Shown: positions 7,069 to 14,503 of the stretch, in pieces
Layout: each line of letters opens with the position of its first letter
How positions within the stretch are numbered: the stretch's first letter is position 1
DNA from: CADCVW01 sp035644935
GTDB lineage: Bacteria > Pseudomonadota > Alphaproteobacteria > Sphingomonadales > Sphingomonadaceae
Direction: 5' to 3'
Assembly: GCA_035644935.1 (NCBI GenBank)
Contig: DASQNO010000059.1
Coordinates: forward strand, 1-30,745
Length of the DNA: 30,745 nt
The notes under the pieces: generated by a model
Told to the model about the DNA's origin: nothing
Databases searched by the model: none
Seen by the model: only the letters and a program-made list of their open reading frames with translations
Program-made: the position numbers and the translations under genes

Positions 7069-7770
7069 ATGCCCGTCACCCACCTGCGCCCTCGCTTTGC
7101 CGCGCCAGTCCCTGTGCCGGGGCCTCCGCAGGACCCGCACGCGTCGCCCGTGCCGCTGCCTGGGCCCGTGCCGCTGCCCGGAGCCGCGACGTTCAGCGAA
7201 ATCTTCGCCGGCGGCGGTCGCGACGCGGGACCCGTCGGCTTTGCGCTGGCGCAGGTCGCGGGGAACAAGCCCCTGCTCTGGGTGCAGGACCGCATGTCGA
7301 TCCTGGAGGCCGGCCGCCCCTTCGTCCGCGGCATCGACGCGCCCTTCATCCATGTCGAGGCGCGCGATGCCCGCGCCGCGCTCTGGGCGATGGAGGAAGG
7401 GCTGAAATGCGCCGCTTTGTCCGCCGTGGTCGGCGAAATCTGGGGCAACCCCAAGGCGCTGGACTTCACCGCCACCCGGCGGCTGGCGGTGGCGGCCGAA
7501 CGCGGCGGCGTGCCGGCGCTGCTGCTGCTCTTCGGCGCCGCGCCCAATCTCAGCGGCGCGCGCATGCGCTGGCACGCGTCCAGCCGCCCCTCGCCCCCGC
7601 ACCCGCACGACGCGCTGGCCCCCGGCGCGCCCGCCTGGACGCTGGAGCTGTTCAAGGCGCGCGGGGCTCATCCCGGCCGCTGGGATGTCGCGCATGAAAC
7701 GGATGGTCTCCGTCTTCTTGCCGCACCTGGCGATGGACAATTGGCTGAGGCAAACCGCAGGCGCGCCTGA
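7069..7770 (+). CDS. imuA: ImuA family SOS mutagenesis protein
   Basis: A 233-residue protein in the first position of the LexA-controlled imuA-imuB-dnaE2 cassette. ImuA is a RecA-like accessory protein needed for error-prone translesion synthesis after DNA damage. Visible family features are ATFSEIFAGGGRDAGPVGFA, LLWVQDRMSILEAGRPF and WAMEEGLKCAALSAVVGEIW, matching the RecA-like core without a full Walker A motif. The N-terminal 35 residues are rich in proline and alanine. The ATG at 7069 is chosen because it follows the LexA box; an in-frame start at 6949 would place the operator inside the gene. Its 3' end overlaps imuB by 86 bp. Identification leans on family wording plus gene context. 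Confidence 0.87.
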   Translation: MPVTHLRPRFAAPVPVPGPPQDPHASPVPLPGPVPLPGAATFSEIFAGGGRDAGPVGFALAQVAGNKPLLWVQDRMSILEAGRPFVRGIDAPFIHVEARDARAALWAMEEGLKCAALSAVVGEIWGNPKALDFTATRRLAVAAERGGVPALLLLFGAAPNLSGARMRWHASSRPSPPHPHDALAPGAPAWTLELFKARGAHPGRWDVAHETDGLRLLAAPGDGQLAEANRRRA

Positions 7771-9361
7771 CGCGCGCCCGCCCGACACGCCCCCGTCCGA
7801 CACGCCCCCGTCCGACACGCAAGCGCCTGATGCACCCGCGCCCGACCAACCCTTCGCGCTGGTCGCCGAAGGCGCGCACGGCTTCGTCCTCGCCGCGCTC
7901 AACCCCGCCGCGCGGGAGGCGCGCCTGCGCCCCGGCCAGCGGCTCACCGACGCGCGCACGATCTGCCCCGAACTGATCGCCGAACCCGCCGATCCCCGGG
8001 GCGACGCCGCCACGCTCACCCGCCTGGCCTTGTGGGCGCAGCGCTGGTCGCCCTGGACCGCGACCGACAATGCGGACGGCCTGCTCGTCGACGTCACGGG
8101 CGCCGCGCACCTGTTCGGCGGCGAGGCGGCGTTGCTCCGCGACATGGCGCAGCGCCTGCGCGCCGGCGGCTTTGCGGCGCGGATCGCGGTTGCGCCCACC
8201 ATCGGCGCCGCCTGGGCGCTCGCCCGCCACGCGCGCAAGGCCTTGAACATCGCGCACCCGCCAATGCTCGCCGCCCGGCTCGCCCCCCTGCCCGTGCGCT
8301 CCCTGCGGCTCGATGCCGACGCCGTGCTGCTGCTCGAACGGCTCGGCCTCAAGACGGTCGGCCAGCTCGCCGCCGTCCCCCGCCTCGCGCTCGCCCGCCG
8401 CTTTGCCACCGATGCGCTTGGCGCCAACCCGCTGCTCCGCCTCGACCAGGCGATGGGCCGCCTCGACGAGCCGATCGCCCCCGTGCGGCGCGAGCCGCCC
8501 GTGCGCGTCGTCCGCCGCGTCACCGAACCCATCACTCACGTCGCGATCCTGGAGGAGCTGTTGCGCGAAATGGCAGGCGCGCTGTGCGCCGAACTCGAAA
8601 CCCGTGGGCTGGGCTTCCGCCGCGTCCGCTTCGACGGGTTCCGCGTCGACGGCGGCGTCGAAAGCGTCGCCGCCGGCACTGCGCGGGCGATGCGCGACCC
8701 CGCGCACCTCCACCGCCTGTTCGATGGCAAGCTCGAAACGCTGGACGCGGGCTTCGGCTTCGACGCCGTGGTCCTCGACGCCGAACGGCACGAGCCGCTG
8801 GACGATGCGCAGGTCCACCTGCTCGAACGCGAAGGCGGCGACGCCCTCCTCGCCCGCCTCGTCGACCGCCTCAGCGCCAGGCTCGGCCCCGACCGCGTGC
8901 GCCGTCCCGCGCCTGTGCAAAGCCACATCCCCGAACGCGGGGTGGCCTGGCAGCCCGCCTTGAAAGCGGACGGAAACACCCGTTCGTCCCGAGTGAAAAC
9001 GAGGGGCGCGAAAACTCAGCCGGAACGCCCCTCGTTTGCACTCGGGACGAACGAAATCCGCGGGGTCCCCCGCCCCATCCGCCTCCTCGACCGTCCCGAA
9101 CCCGTGTCCGTCCTCTACGCCACCCCCGAAGGCGCGCCGCGCCGCTTCGTGTGGCGCAAGCTCTCCCACATCGTCGCCAGGTCCGAAGGCCCCGAACGCA
9201 TCGCGCCCGAATGGTGGCGCGAACGCTCCACCGCGCGCCTGCGCGACTATTACCGCGTCGAGGACGACGCCGGCCGCCGCTACTGGCTGTTCCGCGAAGG
9301 CCTGGAAGGCGACAACCGCGGCGGGCCGCCCGCTTGGTTCCTCCACGGCCTGTTCGCGTGA
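7685..9361 (+). CDS. imuB: ImuB, Y-family polymerase-like protein of the mutasome
   Basis: A 558-residue ImuB (DinP-related). In the ImuABC mutasome this protein is a non-catalytic Y-family relative that bridges the beta clamp, ImuA and DnaE2. Features: VSVFLPHLAMDNWLRQ at the N-terminus; LVAEGAHGFVLAALNPAARE; the palm-like LLVDVTGAAHLFGGEAALL; the helix-hairpin-helix region LERLGLKTVGQLAAVPRLAL; and the C-terminal APEWWRERSTARLRDYYRVE block, which is diagnostic. Two oddities are present: a proline/aspartate-rich stretch (about residues 30-55) made of 15-bp tandem repeats, and residues about 433-456 encoded by a perfect-looking hairpin repeat between SHIPERGVAWQPAL and PRPIRLLDRPEPV, which are normally closer together. 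Start codons at 7685, 7694 and 7703 are all possible; the first is given. It overlaps imuA. Confidence 0.9.
   Translation: MSRMKRMVSVFLPHLAMDNWLRQTAGAPDARPPDTPPSDTPPSDTQAPDAPAPDQPFALVAEGAHGFVLAALNPAAREARLRPGQRLTDARTICPELIAEPADPRGDAATLTRLALWAQRWSPWTATDNADGLLVDVTGAAHLFGGEAALLRDMAQRLRAGGFAARIAVAPTIGAAWALARHARKALNIAHPPMLAARLAPLPVRSLRLDADAVLLLERLGLKTVGQLAAVPRLALARRFATDALGANPLLRLDQAMGRLDEPIAPVRREPPVRVVRRVTEPITHVAILEELLREMAGALCAELETRGLGFRRVRFDGFRVDGGVESVAAGTARAMRDPAHLHRLFDGKLETLDAGFGFDAVVLDAERHEPLDDAQVHLLEREGGDALLARLVDRLSARLGPDRVRRPAPVQSHIPERGVAWQPALKADGNTRSSRVKTRGAKTQPERPSFALGTNEIRGVPRPIRLLDRPEPVSVLYATPEGAPRRFVWRKLSHIVARSEGPERIAPEWWRERSTARLRDYYRVEDDAGRRYWLFREGLEGDNRGGPPAWFLHGLFA
7782..7820 (+). repeat. 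15-bp tandem repeat in imuB
   Basis: The unit CCGACACGCCCCCGT occurs twice in full (7782-7796, 7797-7811) and then begins a third, diverged copy. It encodes a PSDTP-type proline-rich segment in the N-terminal region of ImuB, where close relatives usually have only a short loop. Unit length is a multiple of three, so copy-number change would keep the frame. Confidence 0.8.
8981..9053. repeat. Family S inverted repeat, copy S3, inside imuB
   Basis: Arms of 28 bp at 8981-9008 (CGTTCGTCCCGAGTG...) and 9026-9053 (...CACTCGGGACGAACG) pair with a single mismatch around a 17-base loop. The whole hairpin is read in frame as imuB codons 433-456. This region of ImuB, just before the RPIRLLDRPEP block, is a linker, which probably explains why the insertion is tolerated. 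Confidence 0.92.
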
Positions 9362-9374
9362 GGGGGGTGCACCT

Positions 9375-9518
9375 GTCCTCCCCTCGTTTTCGAGGGGAGG
9401 GGGACCATGCCGGAACGGCATGGTGGAGGGGTTTTGCAGCGCGAAATCTACGGCACTGCAAAACCCCTCCACCCCCGCTTCGCGGCGGTCCCCCTCCCCG
9501 ACAAAGGTCGGGGAGGAC
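9375..9518. repeat. Family R element, copy R3a, between imuB and dnaE2
   Basis: A full inverted pair, GTCCTCCCC to GGGGAGGAC, of 144 bp, the same length as copy R1. It contains GGGGAGGGGGACCATG, a Shine-Dalgarno-like run three bases before an ATG, in the first half. It begins 14 bp after the imuB stop and lies within the SOS operon, so it may lower or shape read-through into dnaE2. Confidence 0.9.
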
Positions 9519-9529
9519 CAGCGCGACCC

Positions 9530-9590
9530 GTCCTCCCCTGCCTTTGCAGGGGAGGGGGACCGTCCCGCGGCAGCGGGATGGTGGACGGGC
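9530..9590. repeat. Family R half-unit, copy R3b, just before dnaE2
   Basis: A single half-unit (GTCCTCCCC-loop-GGGGAGGGGGACC-hairpin-GGTGGACGGG) directly follows R3a. A short complementary fragment, GACCCCTCCACCA, reappears at 9613-9625 inside the first codons of dnaE2, so the dnaE2 start codon at 9607 sits in what looks like the spacer of a truncated inverted pair. Confidence 0.8.
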
Positions 9591-9606
9591 CCCTTGGCTC
9601 TGCTGA

Positions 9607-12600
9607 ATGCCTGACCCCTCCACCACCCCCGACAAGAACGTCATCGTCCGCGACGGCAGCCACGCGCCCAACCCCCGCACGCCGTTCGTCGAACTGGGCC
9701 TCACCAGCTGCTTCTCCTTCCTGCGCGGCGCGTCCGACGCCACCGAGTTCGCGGAGGCCGCGCACCCGCTGGGATACGACGCGCTGGGCATCGCCGACCG
9801 CAACACGATGGCGGGCGTCGTGCGCATGCACCTGAACCTTTCCGGCGCGTGCATCCGCCCGGTGATCGGCTGCCGGCTCGATCTCGCGGGCGCCTGTCCT
9901 GAGCAGGGTCGAAGGGGGCCGTCCTTTCTCGCCTACCCGACGGACCGCGCCGCCTACGGGCGCCTGTGCACGCTGCTGTCGCGCGGCAAGATGCAGGACC
10001 AGAACGGCGGCTGGCAGGCCAAGGACGCCTGCCACCTGTCGGTCGCCGATCTTGCGCGCCGGGCGGAGGGTCTGGTGCTGATCGTCCTGCCCGACGATGA
10101 CATCGACGTCTTCGCCGCCAAGCTCCCACTCATCGTCCGCCAGCTGCCGACGCTCAGCCACGTCGCCGCGTCGTACCTCTACCGCGGCGACGACTGCGCC
10201 CGCATCAACCGCCTCGACGCGCTGGCCCGCGCGCACGGCCTCGGCCTGCTCGCCACCAACGACGTCCATTATCACGAACCCGCGCGCCGCCCCTTGCAGG
10301 ATGTCGTCACCTGCATCCGCGAAGGCTGCACGATCGCCGAGGCCGGGTACCGCCTCGACGCCAACGCCGAACGCCACCTCAAATCCCCGGCGGAAATGGT
10401 GCGGCTGTTCGCCGCCTGGCCGCACGCGATCGCCGCCAGCCGCGACATCGCCGACCGCTGCACATTCTCGCTGGACGAGCTGAAGTACGAATATCCGCAC
10501 GAGGACTATCCCGACGGCCGCACCGCGCAGCAGCATCTGGAGGCGTTGAGCTGGGAAGGCGCGGCGAAGCGCTATCCGGACGGCATTCCGGACAAGATCC
10601 GCATCAACCTCGTGAAGGAATTCGCGGTGATCGCGCAGATGGACATCGCGCGTTACTTCCTCACCGTCCGCGAGATCGTCGCGTTCGCCGAAGGCTGCAC
10701 GCCGCCCATCCTCTGCCAGGGCCGCGGGTCCGCCGCCAACAGCACCGTCTGCTACTGCCTGCGCATCACCGCGGTCGACCCGACGGAGACCGACCTGCTG
10801 TTCGACCGCTTCATCACGCCCGAACGGCGGGAGCCGCCCGACATCGACATCGATTTCGAACATGAGCGCCGCGAGGAGGTGATCCAGCACATCTACGACA
10901 AATACGGCCGCACCCATGCGGGCCTGTGCGCCACCGTGATCCACTACCGCCCGCGCTCGGCGATCCGGGAGGTCGGCAAGGTCATGGGCCTGTCCGAAGA
11001 CGTCACCGCCGCCGTCGCCAGCACGATCTGGGGCAGCTGGGGCCCCGAGCTGGAGGACGAACGCGTCGCCGAAGCCGGGCTCGACCTCGCCGACCCGCAG
11101 ATGAAGCGCGTCATCGCGCTGACCCGCCAGCTGATCGGCAAACCACGCCATCTATCGCAGCATGTCGGCGGGTTCATCCTGACGCAGAACCCGCTGACGG
11201 AAACCGTGCCCATCGGCAACGGCGCGATGCCCGACCGCTCGTTCATCGAATGGGACAAGGACGACATCGACGCGCTGGGCATCTTCAAGATCGACGTGCT
11301 GGCGCTCGGCATGCTGACCTGCGTGAGGAAGAGCCTCGACCTGATCTGGGACCATTACGGGCAGCGCTACGACCTCGCCACCGTCCCGCGCGAGGACCCG
11401 GCGGTCTACGACATGCTCTGCGCCGGCGACTCGCTGGGCGTGTTCCAGGTCGAATCCCGCGCGCAGATGAACATGCTGCCGCGGCTCAAGCCCCGCTGCT
11501 ATTACGACCTCGTCATCGAAGTCGCGATCGTTCGCCCCGGCCCGATTCAGGGCGACATGGTGCATCCGTACCTGAAGCGCCGCGACAAGCGCGAAGCGGT
11601 GGAATTCCCCTCGCCCTTCCCGCACGAAGGTCCGGCGGACGAGCTCGAGTTGATCCTCAAGCGCACGCTGGGCGTCCCCATCTTCCAGGAACAGGCGATG
11701 AAGATCGCGCTGGACGCCGCGCAATTCTCGCCTGCGGAGGCCAACCAGCTACGCAAGGCGATGGCGACGTTCCGCTCGCGCGGCACGATCGAAACGCTGC
11801 AAAGCCGCATGGTCGACCGCATGGTCGACCGCGGCTACGACCGCGAATTCTCGCAACGCTGCTTCGATCAGATCAAGGGCTTCGGCGAATACGGCTTTCC
11901 CGAAAGCCACGCGGCGAGCTTCGCGCACCTCGTCTACATCTCCAGCTGGATCAAATGCCACTACCCAGCCGCCTTCGCCTGCGGGCTGCTGAACTCCCAA
12001 CCCATGGGCTTCTACGCCCCCGCCCAGATCGTCCGCGACGCGATCGAACACGGGGTGGAGGTGCGGCACCCGGACGTGAACTACAGCGACTGGGACAACA
12101 CTCTTGAAGTAAGTCCTCCCCGGCCTTTGCCGGGGAGGGGGACCATCGCGGAACGCGATGGTGGAGGGGTTTTGCAGCGCGCGGCCTCGCCGATCGTGGA
12201 CTTGCAGCGCCAAGACTCCTCGCTTCAAAACCCCTCCACCACTTCGTGGTCCCCCTCCCCAAGCCCCGCTTGGGGAGGACAGGCCCGCTACGCCCTCCGC
12301 CTCGGCCTCCGCCAGATCGACGGCCTCCACTTCGAAGCCGCGCGCGCCCTCCTCGCCGCCCGCGACCGCCCCTACGCCGACGTCGAGGACCTGAAAGCCC
12401 GCTCGGGCATCAACGTCCCCGCCGTGCGCCGCCTCGCCGCCGCGGACGCCTTTCGCTCGATGGGCCTCGACCGCCGCCAGGCGCTGTGGGACAGCCGCAC
12501 GCTGCGTGCAGCCCCCGACCTCCCGCTGTTCGCCTTCGCCGACCAGCGCTCCGAAGGCGCGGAGGCCGAGGTCGTCCGCCTTCCCGAAACCCCGTTGAGC

Positions 12601-13107
12601 GAGCACGTCGTCTCCGACTACCAGACGCTGCGCCTGTCATTGAAAGCCCACCCGTTGAGCTTCCTGCGCCCCGAACTCACCGCCAAAGGCTACACAAGCG
12701 CCGCCGACCTTCGCGGGCTCAAGTTCGGCCAACCGGTGCGCGTGTCGGGCATCGTCCTCATCCGGCAGAAGCCCGGCACCGCCAAGGGCGTGTGCTTCAT
12801 CACGCTGGAGGACGAAACGGGGGTCTGCAACCTCGTCATCTGGCCCGACACGATGAAGAAGTACCGCCGCACCGTCATGTCCGCGCGGCTGATGGCGGTG
12901 CGCGGCACGGTGCAGATGGACGACGCGGTGATCCACGTCATCGCGCACGAGATCTTCGACCGGAGCGAGGACCTCGCCCTTCTCTCCGCCGACGCGTTCA
13001 AGTCGGACCTCGCCCGCGCCGACCACGTCGTCTCCCCCCTCCCCCACACCACCCACCGCCACCCCCGCGACGTCGAGGTCATCCCCAAGTCGAGGGATTT
13101 CCACTAA
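9607..13107 (+). CDS. dnaE2: Error-prone DNA polymerase DnaE2 (ImuC) with in-frame repeat insertions
   Basis: A 1166-residue C-family polymerase, the catalytic member of the ImuABC mutasome. Order of features: PHP domain (FVELGLTSCFSFLRGASD, GYDALGIADRNTMAGVV); palm with PDIDIDFEHERREE carrying catalytic aspartates; HLSQHVGGFILTQNPL and NGAMPDRSFIEWDKDD, characteristic of DnaE2 rather than DnaE1; helix-hairpin-helix (LKARSGINVPAVRRLA); OB-fold (VCFITLEDETGVCNLVIWP); and the usual C-terminus HPRDVEVIPKSRDFH. Family members are commonly near 1080-1100 residues; the excess is explained by a translated family S fragment at about residues 96-104 and a full family R element at about 836-891. All key motifs are intact, so it may still work. 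The ATG at 9607 has no convincing ribosome site and lies in repeat-derived DNA. Confidence 0.95.
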   Translation: MPDPSTTPDKNVIVRDGSHAPNPRTPFVELGLTSCFSFLRGASDATEFAEAAHPLGYDALGIADRNTMAGVVRMHLNLSGACIRPVIGCRLDLAGACPEQGRRGPSFLAYPTDRAAYGRLCTLLSRGKMQDQNGGWQAKDACHLSVADLARRAEGLVLIVLPDDDIDVFAAKLPLIVRQLPTLSHVAASYLYRGDDCARINRLDALARAHGLGLLATNDVHYHEPARRPLQDVVTCIREGCTIAEAGYRLDANAERHLKSPAEMVRLFAAWPHAIAASRDIADRCTFSLDELKYEYPHEDYPDGRTAQQHLEALSWEGAAKRYPDGIPDKIRINLVKEFAVIAQMDIARYFLTVREIVAFAEGCTPPILCQGRGSAANSTVCYCLRITAVDPTETDLLFDRFITPERREPPDIDIDFEHERREEVIQHIYDKYGRTHAGLCATVIHYRPRSAIREVGKVMGLSEDVTAAVASTIWGSWGPELEDERVAEAGLDLADPQMKRVIALTRQLIGKPRHLSQHVGGFILTQNPLTETVPIGNGAMPDRSFIEWDKDDIDALGIFKIDVLALGMLTCVRKSLDLIWDHYGQRYDLATVPREDPAVYDMLCAGDSLGVFQVESRAQMNMLPRLKPRCYYDLVIEVAIVRPGPIQGDMVHPYLKRRDKREAVEFPSPFPHEGPADELELILKRTLGVPIFQEQAMKIALDAAQFSPAEANQLRKAMATFRSRGTIETLQSRMVDRMVDRGYDREFSQRCFDQIKGFGEYGFPESHAASFAHLVYISSWIKCHYPAAFACGLLNSQPMGFYAPAQIVRDAIEHGVEVRHPDVNYSDWDNTLEVSPPRPLPGRGTIAERDGGGVLQRAASPIVDLQRQDSSLQNPSTTSWSPSPSPAWGGQARYALRLGLRQIDGLHFEAARALLAARDRPYADVEDLKARSGINVPAVRRLAAADAFRSMGLDRRQALWDSRTLRAAPDLPLFAFADQRSEGAEAEVVRLPETPLSEHVVSDYQTLRLSLKAHPLSFLRPELTAKGYTSAADLRGLKFGQPVRVSGIVLIRQKPGTAKGVCFITLEDETGVCNLVIWPDTMKKYRRTVMSARLMAVRGTVQMDDAVIHVIAHEIFDRSEDLALLSADAFKSDLARADHVVSPLPHTTHRHPRDVEVIPKSRDFH
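9892..9916 (+). repeat. Family S fragment, copy S2, inside dnaE2
   Basis: The stretch CCTGTCCTGAGCAGGGTCGA plus AGGG matches one arm of the CCTGAGCNNGTCGAAGG repeat. It is read as about nine extra residues (GACPEQGRR) between CRLDLA and GPSFLAYPTDRAAYGR, which are normally adjacent in DnaE2. Only one arm is present. Confidence 0.8.
12113..12280. repeat. Family R element, copy R4, inside dnaE2
   Basis: A complete inverted pair, GTCCTCCCC to GGGGAGGAC, of 168 bp (exactly 56 codons). It separates SDWDNTLE from ARYALRLGLRQIDGL, which in other DnaE2 proteins are separated by only a few residues. The translated element contains GGGVLQ and LQNPST...SPSPS, the same peptide phases found in the DUF559-MaiA linker. 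Its internal spacer is longer than in R1 or R3a and includes a duplicated ...TTGCAGCGC piece. Confidence 0.93.
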
Positions 13108-13114
13108 CCCCCCT

Positions 13115-13254
13115 GTCCTCCCCAGCTTCGCTGGGGAGGGGGACCATGCGAAGCATGGTGGAGGGGTGTTGCAGCGAGCAATCCGCACGGGAGACACCCC
13201 TCCATCATCGCGCAGGCGCGATGGTCCCCCTCCCCGGCAAAGGCCGGGGAGGAC
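13115..13254. repeat. Family R element, copy R5, between dnaE2 and the his operon
   Basis: A full inverted pair, GTCCTCCCC to GGGGAGGAC, of 140 bp. It starts 7 bp after the dnaE2 stop and may terminate the SOS operon ahead of the histidine operon. The tail of the first half reads GGTGTTGCAG rather than GGTTTTGCAG, a point change. Confidence 0.9.
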
Positions 13255-13281
13255 GGCACCTCGCACAGCCCTTGTCATCGT

Positions 13282-13299
13282 TGTTACACCGTACTAACA
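13282..13299. promoter_or_regulatory. Possible operator of the TrpR-family regulator
   Basis: TGTTA (13282-13286) and TAACA (13295-13299) form a short inverted repeat with an 8-base centre, ten bases before the regulator's start codon, and the right half reads GTACTAACA. TrpR-family sites often contain ACTAG/GTAC-like halves. The arms are short, so this could be chance; the location, at the head of an operon that starts with its likely regulator, is the main support. Confidence 0.35.
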
Positions 13300-13308
13300 C
13301 GATGGAAC

Positions 13309-13629
13309 ATGCAACCGCTGACCGACCCCCTCGCCTTGCGCGAAGACCTCTGCGCCGCGCTCGCCACGACGCCCGACGCTGCGGAAATGGCACGGCTGCT
13401 CACCGACCTGTGCACCCCGGCCGAGGTCCGCACGCTCGCCGAACGCTGGCACGTCGCCCGCCTGCTGGACGGCACCGACCTGTCCTATCGCGACATCCAC
13501 GATGCCACCGGCGTGTCCACCACCACCATCGTCCGCGTCGCGCGCTTTCTGCGCACCGAGCCTCACGGAGGGTATCGCCGCGCGATAGACCGGATCGAGT
13601 CCGCCCCGGAGTCCAACGATGCTCGCTGA
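13309..13629 (+). CDS. TrpR-family regulator (YerC/YecD type), leader gene of the his operon
   Basis: A 106-residue DNA-binding protein of the Trp-repressor superfamily. The segment LCTPAEVRTLAERWHVARLL followed by DLSYRDIHDATGVSTTTIVRVARFL is the family's helical core and helix-turn-helix (about residues 40-85), as in YerC/YecD proteins. TrpR-family members have been proposed from comparative genomics to regulate histidine genes in some bacteria (called HisR). Here the gene overlaps hisG by 11 bp and is first in the operon, so it probably senses histidine status and controls the operon, including itself; that is inference. Its ATG at 13309 has only a weak ribosome site. Confidence 0.88.
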   Translation: MQPLTDPLALREDLCAALATTPDAAEMARLLTDLCTPAEVRTLAERWHVARLLDGTDLSYRDIHDATGVSTTTIVRVARFLRTEPHGGYRRAIDRIESAPESNDAR

Positions 13630-14503
13630 CCGCCTCCACCTCGCGATCCAGAAGTCGGGCCGTCTGTCCGACTTCTCGCGCGACCTGCTGCGCGACGCAG
13701 GCCTGCGCATCCCCGCCACCAAGAACGCGCTCGCCGCCCGCGTCGAAAACTTCCCCGTCGACCTGATGTTCGTCCGCGACGACGATATCCCGACCTTCGT
13801 GTCGGACGGCGTCTGCGAATTCGGCATCGTCGGCCTGAACGTGCTGGAGGAGTTCGCCGCGGGCCAGGCCGAGCCGCGCTTCGAGATCGTCGCGCCTTTG
13901 GGCTTCGGCCGCTGCGCCCTGCGCATCGCCGCCCCCGAACGCACGGCCTACGAAGGCCCCCAGTCGCTCGCCGGAACCCGCATCGCCACCTCCTATCCCT
14001 GCCTCACCACCCGTTTCCTCAAGCAACACGGCGTCGAGGCGGAGGTCGTCACCATGAACGGCGCGGTGGAGCTCGCGCCGCGCCTCGGCATCGCGAGTTT
14101 CATCTGCGATCTCGTCTCCACCGGCGCGACGCTGGAGGCCAACGGCCTGCGCGCCGTCGAAACCGTGCTGGAAAGCGAGGCGGTGTTCATCCGCACCCGC
14201 GCCCCGCTCGCTGAAGACAGGCAGGCGGTCGCCGACAGCCTGCTGCGCCGTATCGACGGCGTGCTGGCGACCAAGGAATCCAAATATATCATGCTCAACG
14301 CCGCGGGCGAATCGCTGCCCGCGATCACCGCCATCCTGCCGGGCGCGGAGGCTCCGACGATCCTGCCCCTGCACGGTCGCCCCGGCCATTTCGCGGTCCA
14401 CGCCGTCTGCCAGGAATCGGTATTCTGGGAAACGCTGCAGAAGCTCAAGGCCGCGGGCGCGTCGGCGATCCTCGTCCTGCCCATCGAAAAGATGATGATG
14501 TGA
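13619..14503 (+). CDS. hisG: ATP phosphoribosyltransferase HisG, long form
   Basis: A 294-residue HisG, which joins ATP and PRPP in the first committed step of histidine synthesis. LHLAIQKSGRLSD opens the catalytic domain; VRDDDIPTFVSDGVCEFGIV, ATSYPCLTTRFLKQHGVEAE and NGAVELAPRLGIASFICDLV followed by STGATL form the PRPP-binding and catalytic core. About 75 C-terminal residues (AITAILPGAEAPTILPL onward) are the ACT-like regulatory domain of the long, self-regulated form, so no HisZ partner is needed. It overlaps the regulator upstream by 11 bp and hisD downstream by 4 bp (ATGTGA region), pointing to translational coupling. Confidence 0.96.
   Translation: MLADRLHLAIQKSGRLSDFSRDLLRDAGLRIPATKNALAARVENFPVDLMFVRDDDIPTFVSDGVCEFGIVGLNVLEEFAAGQAEPRFEIVAPLGFGRCALRIAAPERTAYEGPQSLAGTRIATSYPCLTTRFLKQHGVEAEVVTMNGAVELAPRLGIASFICDLVSTGATLEANGLRAVETVLESEAVFIRTRAPLAEDRQAVADSLLRRIDGVLATKESKYIMLNAAGESLPAITAILPGAEAPTILPLHGRPGHFAVHAVCQESVFWETLQKLKAAGASAILVLPIEKMMM

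Noticed and set aside
7652..9472. 606-codon minus-strand frame over imuB
   Set aside because: Compositional shadow of imuB with no recognisable domain.
9375..9590. Rho-independent terminators at family R hairpins
   Set aside because: The hairpins are strong but not followed by a U-run, so intrinsic termination cannot be claimed; they are recorded as repeats.
222..13254. CRISPR array
   Set aside because: The repeated units are palindromic and widely spaced with no regular spacers and no cas genes.
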